Positions 56,680 to 64,000 of a DNA stretch of 64,000 nucleotides are shown here, one piece after another (positions within the stretch are counted from its first letter, which is position 1; each line of letters starts with the position of its first letter). Location of the stretch: positions 87,032-151,031 of the forward strand of contig NZ_JAGYPG010000005.1 in assembly GCF_018343625.1 (NCBI RefSeq), written 5' to 3'. The notes beneath the pieces are model-generated. The model was not told where the DNA came from. It was given only the letters and a program-made list of their open reading frames with translations, and made no database searches. The translations under genes and the position numbers were made by a program. Source of the stretch: Lederbergia citri. GTDB lineage: Bacteria > Bacillota > Bacilli > Bacillales > Bacillaceae_C.

Positions 56680-58164
56680 ATGAAAGATTACAAGCAATTC
56701 GACGGACTAGGGTTAGCTGAATTAATTCAAAAAAGAGAGGTTAAACCCGAAGAAGTGCGCGAGATGGCCATCCGAGAAATTGAGCAAAAAAACGGGAAGC
56801 TTAATGCGGTAATTAATAAAATATATGATCACCCGCAAGAAGGAGATTTCGTTCAATCACAAGGAATTTTTGCAGGCGTTCCAGTGTTAACAAAAGATAT
56901 TTCTCAAGAATTAAAAGGCCATCCGATATCGAGCGGCTCGAAGGTGCTGGCAAACTTTATTGCTGATCATGATAGTGAATTCGTTCGTCAAATAAGAGAT
57001 GCCGGTGTCAGCATCATTGGTCAAACGAACGTTCCGGAATTTGCATTAATGGGGGTAACTGAACCAGCTTATTATGGTCCTTCCCGAAATCCTTGGAACA
57101 CTGATTATACCCCTGGAGGATCAAGTGGGGGCTCTGCTGCCGCGGTTGCATCGGGGATGGTTCCAATCGCAGGTGCAAATGATGGCGGTGGTTCCATTCG
57201 AATTCCAGCTGCTTTTTGTGGATTATTTGGATTAAAACCAACTCGTGGTCGTACACCAATTGGTCCTAACCGAGGGCGGGTATGGCAAGGGGCTTCAGTT
57301 GATCATATTTTAAGTCGATCCGTTAGGGACAGTGCGGCGATGCTTGACCAGTATCGATACGATCGAGCGTCTGCTTTTATTGCTCCTCCTTTTAATGGGT
57401 CTTATCTTACTGCATCTGAGACCCCTATTTCTAGTCCATTAAAAATTGCGTTTACAACAAATTCTCCAATCGGCACGAAAGTTGATCACGAGTGTAAGGA
57501 AGCCGTGCATAAAACAATGAAGCTTCTAGAAAGTATGGGACATCATATTATAGAAAAAGAAGCACCAATTGATGGTAAAAAGTTAGCTAGCAGCTATATG
57601 ATGTTGTATTTTGCAGAAGTTGCTTCAACTTTGACTGCTCTTGAGGATGTACTTGGACGAAAAGTCGAGTTTAAGGATGTAGAGCCAGCGACATGGATTC
57701 TTGGGTTACTTGGCAAAGCCGTGTCTGCGGAAGAACTTTTAACAAGTTTAACATTTTGGGATAAGGCGGCAATCCAAATGGAAAGCTTTCATGACACCTA
57801 TGACCTTTACATTACACCGACAACTGCTAATCCTCCTTTAAGGATTGGTGAGCTTGATCAAACGCCATTTGAAAAAATGCTCATTCGAATAGTTGGAGGT
57901 CTAAGATTAGGGGGTATTTTGAAAAAATCCGGCTTTGTTGATCAACTGGCAAACAAAAGCCTTGAGAAGACTCCTTTTACCCAACTTGCAAATTTAACGG
58001 GCCAACCAGCCATGACTCTTCCTATGCATATTACAAAGGATGGTCTTCCGTGCGGTATTCAAGTGATGGCAAGACGTGGACGCGAAGACCTCCTGTTACA
58101 ACTAGCAGGTCAGCTTGAGAACACTGAGTCCTGGATTAATGTAAAAGAAAATCCAATCTATTAA
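56680..58164 (+). CDS. Amidase (amidase-signature family)
   Basis: A 494-residue hydrolase of carboxylic amides. It carries the Lys of the Ser-cisSer-Lys triad in VLTKDIS (about 74) and the Gly/Ser-rich signature [20 protein letters not shown], then [20 protein letters not shown]. The ATG at 56680 is chosen because GGAGGTGA precedes it; an upstream in-frame start at 56608 overlaps a leader hairpin. It resembles general amidases such as 6-aminohexanoate-cyclic-dimer hydrolase-like enzymes more than GatA, because no gatCB genes are near. Substrate unknown. Confidence 0.92.
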   Translation: MKDYKQFDGLGLAELIQKREVKPEEVREMAIREIEQKNGKLNAVINKIYDHPQEGDFVQSQGIFAGVPVLTKDISQELKGHPISSGSKVLANFIADHDSEFVRQIRDAGVSIIGQTNVPEFALMGVTEPAYYGPSRNPWNTDYTPGGSSGGSAAAVASGMVPIAGANDGGGSIRIPAAFCGLFGLKPTRGRTPIGPNRGRVWQGASVDHILSRSVRDSAAMLDQYRYDRASAFIAPPFNGSYLTASETPISSPLKIAFTTNSPIGTKVDHECKEAVHKTMKLLESMGHHIIEKEAPIDGKKLASSYMMLYFAEVASTLTALEDVLGRKVEFKDVEPATWILGLLGKAVSAEELLTSLTFWDKAAIQMESFHDTYDLYITPTTANPPLRIGELDQTPFEKMLIRIVGGLRLGGILKKSGFVDQLANKSLEKTPFTQLANLTGQPAMTLPMHITKDGLPCGIQVMARRGREDLLLQLAGQLENTESWINVKENPIY

Positions 58165-58280
58165 TCTTTCATTAGATGACACATTTTTGATATTTTTTTG
58201 TAAAAGTAAAGATAAGTGTAACGACCGATTTCGTATGTTAAGCTTAAATACAGGTATTACATGTATTGAAGGTGGAAAAC

Positions 58281-59543
58281 GTGGAATCAATTTACAAACT
58301 GCTTGTTGAATATGGAATGAATGCGGAAATAGCCAAATATCTTTCTGTTTTTATCCAAATCCTTATTATCGCGATTCTTTGTATTCTAGCTAATTTTATT
58401 ACGAAAAGCATAGTTATTAGGATTATCAATCATTATGTAACGAAGACACACTTCAAATGGGGCAATATTATATTGGAAAGGAAGATTTTTCGTAAGTTAT
58501 CCCATATTGTTCCTGCCCTCATTATTTATCACTTTTCTACGACCTTTCCGAGTTATCAAAGTTGGATAATAAAGGGAGCCATTACATATATCATTATTGT
58601 CGGACTGATGGTTTTGGATAGCTTTTTAAATGCTGTAGATGATATTTATAGAACTTATGAAATATCGAAGGTTAAACCGATAAAAGGATATATTCAGGTC
58701 GTAAAAATTGTTGTTGTAATTATCGCTGGAATCATCATTATTGCCAACTTAATTGGGAAGAGTCCTGCTATTCTTTTAAGTGGTATTGGTGCATTATCAG
58801 CTGTCCTCATGTTAATTTTTAAAGATTCATTATTAGGTCTTGTAGCTGGCATTCAGTTGACGTCGAATGATATGGTTCGCGTTGGTGACTGGATTGAGAT
58901 GCCTAAATACGGTGCGGATGGAGACATCATTGAAATTTCTTTAAACACCGTAAAGGTTCAAAACTTTGATAAAACGATAACGACAGTACCTAGCTATGCC
59001 CTTATATCTGATTCTTTTATAAACTGGAGAGGTATGCAAAATTCCGGTGGACGAAGGATGAAGCGTCCTATTTTTATCGATACAAATAGTATTATCTTTT
59101 GCACCGAGGACATGATTGAGAAGTTTAAAAACATCCATTATCTTAGGGATTATATTGATAATAAGGAAAGAGAAATCGAAGAATATAATGCGAAAAATGA
59201 AGTGAATCGTAATAATAAGGTAAACGGGCGGGCCATGACGAATATCGGTGTTTTTAGGGCCTATATCACCAATTACTTAAAGAATCACTCTGGAATCAAC
59301 CAGGAAATGACACAAATGGTTAGACAACTGGAACCAACTGAACATGGCTTGCCAATAGAAATTTATGCATTTTCGAATGATGTCAGATGGGCCGTGTACG
59401 AATCAGTACAATCGGATATTTTTGATCATTTATTTGCGGTTGCTCCAGAGTTTGGACTCAGAGTTTACCAAAATCCAACTGGGAATGACTTAAGAAATAT
59501 GATGGATGAAAGATTATATGTAAAAGGTGATGGTACATCTTGA
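58281..59543 (+). CDS. Mechanosensitive ion channel, YbdG type (MscS superfamily)
   Basis: A 420-residue membrane protein. Five predicted helices occupy about residues 15-170. The pore helix and MscS core read LSGIGALSAVLMLIFKDSLLGLVAGIQ, followed by the beta domain RVGDWIEMPKYGADGDIIEI and TVPSYALISDSFINWRGM. The sequence SGGRRMKRPIFID and the long C-terminal domain match E. coli YbdG (415 aa), a channel for mild osmotic shock. The GTG at 58281 is preferred because AAGGTGG sits 5 nt upstream. A terminator follows. Confidence 0.9.
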   Translation: MESIYKLLVEYGMNAEIAKYLSVFIQILIIAILCILANFITKSIVIRIINHYVTKTHFKWGNIILERKIFRKLSHIVPALIIYHFSTTFPSYQSWIIKGAITYIIIVGLMVLDSFLNAVDDIYRTYEISKVKPIKGYIQVVKIVVVIIAGIIIIANLIGKSPAILLSGIGALSAVLMLIFKDSLLGLVAGIQLTSNDMVRVGDWIEMPKYGADGDIIEISLNTVKVQNFDKTITTVPSYALISDSFINWRGMQNSGGRRMKRPIFIDTNSIIFCTEDMIEKFKNIHYLRDYIDNKEREIEEYNAKNEVNRNNKVNGRAMTNIGVFRAYITNYLKNHSGINQEMTQMVRQLEPTEHGLPIEIYAFSNDVRWAVYESVQSDIFDHLFAVAPEFGLRVYQNPTGNDLRNMMDERLYVKGDGTS

Positions 59544-59550
59544 TGCAAAA

Positions 59551-59589
59551 AGGAAGCTACTATTGAACTTGGTAGCTTCCTCTTTTTTT
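59551..59589. terminator. Bidirectional terminator between YbdG-type gene and serC
   Basis: Stem AGGAAGCTAC / GGTAGCTTCCT with a ten-base loop and a T run on the plus strand, A-rich on the other side. Confidence 0.85.
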
Positions 59590-59591
59590 AG

Positions 59592-60686
59592 TTAGTTGTT
59601 TTTCTGAAATTGAATCATAAAATCTCTTAATGCCATGCAAGCTTCTACTGGAACGGAATTATACGTTGACGCACGGCAGCCTCCGACAGTACGGTAACCG
59701 TTTACTCCTACAAATCCTGCTTCTTTAGCTTCCTCTAAAAACTTCTTCTCCAAATCCTGATCAGCAAGTCTGAAAGTAATATTCATAAGGGAACGGCTTT
59801 CGGGTTTAGCATGCCCTATATAAAAACCATTGCTTTCATCAATCGCGTCATAAATAAGGTGCGCTTTTTCTTCATTTTGTTTTGCTAATGATTCTAATCC
59901 GCCTTTTTCCTCAATCCATCCTAATACTTCACCAAGCATATAAATGCCAAAAGTAGGAGGGGTATTAAATAACGAATTATTTTTAGAATGGGTGCTATAT
60001 TTCAGCATTGTCGGGAGATTCGGATTCGCTTTTTCAATCATGTCTTTACGAATAATGACGACCGTTACCCCAGAAGGTCCGAGATTTTTTTGCGCTCCTG
60101 CATAAATAAGAGCAAATTTGCTAACGTCTACTGGCCTAGACATGATGTCACTCGACATATCCGCAATTAAAGGAACCTCACCTGTGTTAGGGAAATCCTT
60201 CCATTGGGTACCATAAATGGTGTTGTTAGAAGTTATATGAACATACTCATCGTCTTGATTAATTTTCAGGTCATGTAGATTGGGGATGAAACGGTGGTTA
60301 CTCTCTTTACTGCTAGCTGCCTCGTAAGGATCGCCAAACAGCTTTGCCTCAGCGAATGCTTTTTCTGCCCATACGCCTGTATTCACATAAGCAGCTTTTT
60401 GACCTTTTTGTAAAAAGTTCATAGGAATCATTGAAAATTGAAGACTTGCTCCACCTTGAAGGAAGAGAACTTCGTAATTATCAGGAATGGAAAAAAGAGT
60501 TTTCAAGCGAGAAATCGCGTTATTATGTACTTCCTCATATGCAGCACTACGATGGCTTAATTCCATGACGGACATACCTGTACCACGGAAATTAAGCAAT
60601 TCTTGTTGAGCTTTTTCAAGAACCGCAGAAGGTAATGCCGAAGGACCAGCGTTAAAATTGTATACAGGTTGAATGGTTTGTTTCAC
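59592..60686 (-). CDS. serC: Phosphoserine aminotransferase
   Basis: A 364-residue PLP enzyme converting 3-phosphohydroxypyruvate to phosphoserine. It begins KQTIQPVYNFNAGPSALP. GMSVMELSHRS and FLQGGASLQFS follow, the PLP Lys lies in YAGAQKNLGPSG, and it ends GYRTVGGCRASTYNSVP. I place the start at the GTG at 60686, with GGAG 8 nt upstream, which gives a length near B. subtilis SerC (359). The frame stays open to 60995, but that extra ~103 codons is a translated 51-bp repeat array. No serA is next to it. Confidence 0.93.
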   Translation of the reverse strand: MKQTIQPVYNFNAGPSALPSAVLEKAQQELLNFRGTGMSVMELSHRSAAYEEVHNNAISRLKTLFSIPDNYEVLFLQGGASLQFSMIPMNFLQKGQKAAYVNTGVWAEKAFAEAKLFGDPYEAASSKESNHRFIPNLHDLKINQDDEYVHITSNNTIYGTQWKDFPNTGEVPLIADMSSDIMSRPVDVSKFALIYAGAQKNLGPSGVTVVIIRKDMIEKANPNLPTMLKYSTHSKNNSLFNTPPTFGIYMLGEVLGWIEEKGGLESLAKQNEEKAHLIYDAIDESNGFYIGHAKPESRSLMNITFRLADQDLEKKFLEEAKEAGFVGVNGYRTVGGCRASTYNSVPVEACMALRDFMIQFQKNN

Positions 60687-60734
60687 AATACTCACTCCAA
60701 TGTTATTATTTATATTTTTCATTTGTGTTTTAGA

Positions 60735-60989
60735 TTCAATCGGGACTGAAATGAAAGAAATACCTGATTTCAGTCTCGATTCCGGTTCAATCGGGACAGA
60801 AAAGTGAGAAATACCTGGTTTCAGTCTCGAATCAAGGTCAATCGCGCCTGAAAAGTGAGAAATACCTGATTTCCGTCTCGATTCCGGTTCAATCGGGACA
60901 GAAAAGTGAGAAATACTTGATTTCCGTCTCGAATCCGGTTTAATCGGGACTGAAAAGTGAGAAACACCTGATTTATGATTTCGATTCGG
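60735..60989. repeat. 51-bp tandem repeat array, five copies
   Basis: Copies of a unit starting TTCAATCGGGACAGAAAAGT begin at 60735, 60786, 60837, 60888 and 60939, exactly 51 bp apart, with roughly 85-95% identity by eye. There are no spacers. On the minus strand the 17-codon unit reads without stops (ISHFSVPIEPESRRKSG), producing a false N-terminal extension of SerC. It lies in the 5' leader of serC and shares period and TGAGAAATAC with the array at 15591. Confidence 0.9.
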
Positions 60990-61064
60990 ATACAAAAGCG
61001 ATTGGTTACAATTACTTAAATCTCAACCCGCGATTCAAAAGCCTGATTATTTTGAAATAAACTT

Positions 61065-62411
61065 CTATCCAATAATAACTCTTTCTTCTGGATATCGGTA
61101 ATTTTCCTTCTTTTTCTTACCGCCTATTATAAAAAAGAAAGAGGTTAGACCGATTCTTCCGACGAACATTAAGAACATCAATATGCATTTCGCAAATATG
61201 CTTAGATCGGGGGTAATTCCTAAAGATATTCCAACTGTACCAAATGCAGAGCAAACTTCAACAATAATCTCAATAAGTTGATGCTGCGGATCAGAAATAC
61301 TGATTGCTACAATTGAGATAAAACACATGATCAAGGCTAGTGTCGTAAAGGCAATTGATTTCATCATATCATCTTGATGAATCTCCCGTTTAAAAATTTT
61401 GATATAACGATTTCCTCTTGCAAAGTTATATAGAAATAAAACATTTAAAGCAAAAGTTGTCGTTCTAATCCCACCACCAACGGAATTTGGAGATCCACCA
61501 ATAAACATGAGAAGGCTCATAACCAATAGTGAAGATAAAGAAAAATCGTTCATATCCATGGTTGTAAGACCAGCACTTCTCGCTGTGGTTGCTTGGAATA
61601 AAGCATAGAAAAAGCCTTTATGCCATGTAAGATCCTTAAAATAATGCTGAAATTCCATTAGGTAAAATAGGAGGGTTCCAATTACAAGAAGGATTCCATA
61701 TGTAGAAGTTGTTAATTTTGCAAACAATGAAAAGTTCTTTTTTCTTCCTAACGCAAAATCTTTCACTTCTATTAATACAGGAAATCCAATTGCACCCGAA
61801 ATAATTAGAATCATTGTTACCACTTGCACGAAATAATCACCAGCGAATGGAACAAGAGATTCGCCCGTAATATCCATTCCAGCGTTAGTCGTTGCACTGA
61901 CAGATGCAAACAAACCTTGTACAAATGCCTCCTGCCAAGTCGGGAAATATCTTAAAAAGTGAATGCCAAATACAATTGCCCCAGTTATTTCAATCAGGAT
62001 AATAATTTGAAGGATTTCTTTAATCAATTTTACGAGTCCAGATAGAGCGTATTGATTATTATCAACCATGATTAATCGGCGATCTCGCAACCCAATTTTT
62101 CTCCTAAAAACCATCCAGAAAAACGTACTGATAGCCATAATGCCAATTCCAGCAAATTGTAAAATGATGATAATAACAAAATACCCGAAAACACTAAATG
62201 TTTCCGCAATATTAAATACAGCCATGCCTGTATCACTAACTACGCTGACAGCCATAAAGATGATATCCATCATACTGAGGTTGACTCCAGGCCTATAGAC
62301 TGCAGGGATGCTGAATAATAGAATGGATATTAATACAGCGAGTAAGTAATATCCTGCAATAACATGGGCAGGTGCGAGATTTTCTAACCAGCTGCGAAAT
62401 TTCCCCCACAT
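61065..62411 (-). CDS. Ktr/Trk-type potassium transporter membrane subunit
   Basis: A 448-residue K+ channel-like subunit with four M1-P-M2 repeats. The selectivity-filter loops are visible: SDTGMA (P1), TTNAGMD (P2), TARSAGLTTM (P3) and GTVGISLG (P4). N-terminal HVIAGYYLLAVLISILL is the first helix. Length matches KtrB/KtrD of B. subtilis (445-449). No KtrA/C regulatory subunit is next to it, as is usual for KtrD-like orphans. ATG start, AAGGGATC upstream. Confidence 0.93.
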   Translation of the reverse strand: MWGKFRSWLENLAPAHVIAGYYLLAVLISILLFSIPAVYRPGVNLSMMDIIFMAVSVVSDTGMAVFNIAETFSVFGYFVIIIILQFAGIGIMAISTFFWMVFRRKIGLRDRRLIMVDNNQYALSGLVKLIKEILQIIILIEITGAIVFGIHFLRYFPTWQEAFVQGLFASVSATTNAGMDITGESLVPFAGDYFVQVVTMILIISGAIGFPVLIEVKDFALGRKKNFSLFAKLTTSTYGILLVIGTLLFYLMEFQHYFKDLTWHKGFFYALFQATTARSAGLTTMDMNDFSLSSLLVMSLLMFIGGSPNSVGGGIRTTTFALNVLFLYNFARGNRYIKIFKREIHQDDMMKSIAFTTLALIMCFISIVAISISDPQHQLIEIIVEVCSAFGTVGISLGITPDLSIFAKCILMFLMFVGRIGLTSFFFIIGGKKKKENYRYPEERVIIG

Positions 62412-62530
62412 GGATGACAGATCCCTTCAAATTTTTAATATACCTTATCATAATGAATAATAGGTGTAATTTAAAGTGCTATTTTATACAATTAAAAATA
62501 ATTTATCTGCTAAATTTCATAGGGAGTGAA

Positions 62531-63214
62531 ATGACATTGGAAAATACTATTGCTAATTTAAGTGAGATATATGAGTTAAAACGTAATCCCGAAAATGCAA
62601 TATCCATGGAGCAATATATGAAGAACTTATTTCCTTTCCTTGGGATCCGATCACCTGAAAGGAAGGCAATCACTGCAGATTGGTTAAAAAATGTGGGCTT
62701 GGTTCCTCATGAATCTTTAACCGCTTTTATAAAGGAACTATGGGATAAACCTGAAAGAGAATATCAATATGTAGCGTTGGATTATTTGATTAAAAAGAAA
62801 AAATACCTGCTGGAAACAGATATTGATTTATTGGAATATACAATTATAACAAAGTCGTGGTGGGATACAGTTGATTTAATTGCAAGTCATTTGGTAGGAG
62901 AATTATTTTTAAAACATCCTAATTTAATCAAAACGTATGGAGAAAAATGGATAAGTTCAGATAATATATGGTTGCAAAGAACAATGATTTTATTTCAGTT
63001 AAAATATAAAAACAAAACTGATGAGCAGTTGCTATTTTCAATTATTCAGCGTACTTCTCACATTAATGAATTCTTTATCCAAAAAGCGATTGGCTGGTCA
63101 TTAAGAGAGTATTCAAAAACAAATCCCGAAGCTGTTGCTCAATTTATCGAGGTTAACGAATTATCAAACTTAGCAAAAAGAGAAGGGTTAAAATATATAG
63201 TTAACTACTCTTAA
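62531..63214 (+). CDS. AlkD-like DNA alkylation repair glycosylase
   Basis: A 227-residue all-helical HEAT-like repeat protein of the AlkC/AlkD family, which removes alkylated bases such as 3-methyladenine or 7-methylguanine. It contains FLGIRSPERKAI near residue 35, KSWWDTVDLIASHLVG with the catalytic Asp and DNA-contacting Trp, WLQRTMILFQLKYK, and QKAIGWSLREYSKTNP. The ATG at 62531 has GGGAGTG just upstream. Its 3' end overlaps the convergent yqhV gene by 14 nt. Confidence 0.92.
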   Translation: MTLENTIANLSEIYELKRNPENAISMEQYMKNLFPFLGIRSPERKAITADWLKNVGLVPHESLTAFIKELWDKPEREYQYVALDYLIKKKKYLLETDIDLLEYTIITKSWWDTVDLIASHLVGELFLKHPNLIKTYGEKWISSDNIWLQRTMILFQLKYKNKTDEQLLFSIIQRTSHINEFFIQKAIGWSLREYSKTNPEAVAQFIEVNELSNLAKREGLKYIVNYS

Positions 63215-63476
63215 CGCCATAAATAATAAACGCAACTCCAAGAAAAATCCAAACAAATTTTCCAAACGCAATTTTATCGGCAAGTCCAATGAGACCAATA
63301 GTGGTTGTTATAATAAGAATAGTCGGTCCGATTAATGCGAGCGAACTATTAATGATTAATGCTTTTTCTACGTCATTATACTTAATCATTAGAAAGGCGG
63401 CGAATATTTCTACACTTCCGGATAATAAGCGAAGTAGCGCCATCCCGATGACGGCTTTTTCCAATAAAGTAATCAT
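63201..63476 (-). CDS. yqhV: YqhV family protein (DUF2619)
   Basis: A 91-residue membrane protein with three hydrophobic helices. MALLRLLSGSVEIFAAFLMI and the ending FVWIFLGVAFIIYGVKSS match the Bacillus YqhV family (about 93 aa), whose gene lies beside spoIIIAA in B. subtilis but not here. GGGAGGA precedes the ATG at 63476. Function unknown. Confidence 0.85.
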   Translation of the reverse strand: MITLLEKAVIGMALLRLLSGSVEIFAAFLMIKYNDVEKALIINSSLALIGPTILIITTTIGLIGLADKIAFGKFVWIFLGVAFIIYGVKSS

Positions 63477-63668
63477 TCGTATCCTCCCGTGGTTATACTC
63501 GTTTCATTATATGAATTACTTGTCCATATAATCACTGGAAATTGTGAGTGCTTGAAAATAAAGAATTTTTTTCTGTCTATAAAGAGGTTTCTACATAATC
63601 ATTTTTTCTCTTCATAAAATGGACAAGAGAGGTTGTCCGCGGGAGGAGATAGAAGTGATTTTCGGATA

Positions 63669-64000
63669 ATGAAAAAGATCATCCTATCCTATATCTTTTT
63701 GTTTTTTGGCGCATTCTTGCAAGGGATTTCTATGTCCTTTTTTTTATTTCCTCATTCGATTCCCTCAGGTGGTGCGGCAGGTTTGGCACTGCTTGTGAAT
63801 CATTGGTTTGGCTTCCAGCTTGGTTTTTCTTTATGGCTTGCAAATGCCGTTTTTTTACTGTTTGCCTATCAATATTTCGGCTCCTCATGGACGTTTCGCA
63901 CGATTATTTCTGTTGCAACGACCTCGACGACGGTTAGCTTTTTAGCTTCTCAAATTCCGTTTCCTCATATACATATCATTTTAGATATTTTGGCAGGGAG
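63669..64000 (+). CDS. YitT family membrane protein (N-terminal part, cut by window end)
   Basis: The first 110 residues of a membrane protein: MKKIILSYIFLFFGAFLQGI, FLFPHSIPSGGAAGLALLVNHW, GFSLWLANAVFLLFAY and FRTIISVATTSTT. The SIPSGGAAGLALL region and helix spacing match the YitT family (DUF161). GGGAGGAG is 20 nt upstream of the ATG; a four-codon frame (GTG at 63655 to TAA) lies between them and overlaps the ATG (TAATG), so the start may be coupled to it. The C-terminal half lies beyond the window. Confidence 0.8.
   Translation, partial: MKKIILSYIFLFFGAFLQGISMSFFLFPHSIPSGGAAGLALLVNHWFGFQLGFSLWLANAVFLLFAYQYFGSSWTFRTIISVATTSTTVSFLASQIPFPHIHIILDILAG

Noticed and set aside
60687-60995. N-terminal extension of SerC with 17-residue repeats as a real domain
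   Set aside because: It is the translation of a non-coding-type tandem repeat, starts at TTG without a ribosome binding site, and SerC homologues begin near NFNAGP.

Overview
The window is low-GC Firmicute DNA, most likely a member of the Bacillaceae. The evidence is strong AGGAGG-type ribosome binding sites with frequent TTG/GTG starts, a YjcZ-like peptide, YfhP and YqhV homologues, GsiB-like KGG-repeat proteins behind sigma-B-type promoters, a leucine T-box, a ydaO-type c-di-AMP riboswitch, catabolite-responsive (cre) sites and importers of the MsmX-dependent type. I cannot name the species from sequence alone.

Layout. 0-5.6 kb: the 3' part of a large GAF/histidine-kinase protein, a YjcZ-like peptide, yfhP, two tandemly duplicated KGG stress proteins and a small zincin. 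5.6-15.5 kb: a carbohydrate locus with a YesN/YesM-type two-component pair, a sugar ABC importer (lipoprotein plus two permeases, no ATPase) and a GH2 beta-galactosidase (lacZ). 15.6-17.4 kb: a 51-bp tandem repeat array, an SDR-type epimerase and a decayed polysaccharide deacetylase. 17.5-31.5 kb: a second carbohydrate locus with a divergent ROK regulator, another ABC importer without an ATPase, an SDR, a second GH2 enzyme, a CBM9-like protein, a broken SDR, a KDG kinase gene interrupted by one stop codon, a KDPG aldolase, galactonate dehydratase, and the tail of a duplicated SDR gene.

31.5-35.6 kb: a HesB-like protein, a Leu T-box with leuA, and decayed gene remnants including a second leuA tail. 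35.6-50.9 kb: a signalling island of eight genes. It holds a PAS/GGDEF/EAL/PilZ protein, a CheY-like receiver, a REC-GGDEF-EAL-LuxR fusion, a HAMP-GAF hybrid kinase with two receivers, a lone CheR, an HPt-REC-GGDEF-REC protein, another receiver and a second hybrid kinase. It reads as a phosphorelay that sets cyclic-di-GMP and ends in a DNA-binding output. This is the best candidate in the window for an undescribed system.

50.9-64 kb: an alcohol dehydrogenase remnant, a c-di-AMP riboswitch ahead of a dicarboxylate/amino-acid symporter, a LysR regulator divergent from a DMT exporter, a VOC protein, an amidase, a YbdG-type mechanosensitive channel, serC (its reading frame falsely extended by a second 51-bp repeat array), a Ktr/Trk potassium transporter, an AlkD-type DNA glycosylase, YqhV and the start of a YitT-family protein.

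How the parts fit. The two carbohydrate loci look like beta-galactoside uptake and cleavage. The second adds DgoD, a KDG kinase and KDPG aldolase, the enzymes of the De Ley-Doudoroff galactonate route, but its kinase gene is interrupted and one SDR copy is broken, so this locus appears to be decaying or to depend on genes elsewhere. Several start codons below were moved from the longest reading frame to the position with a ribosome binding site.
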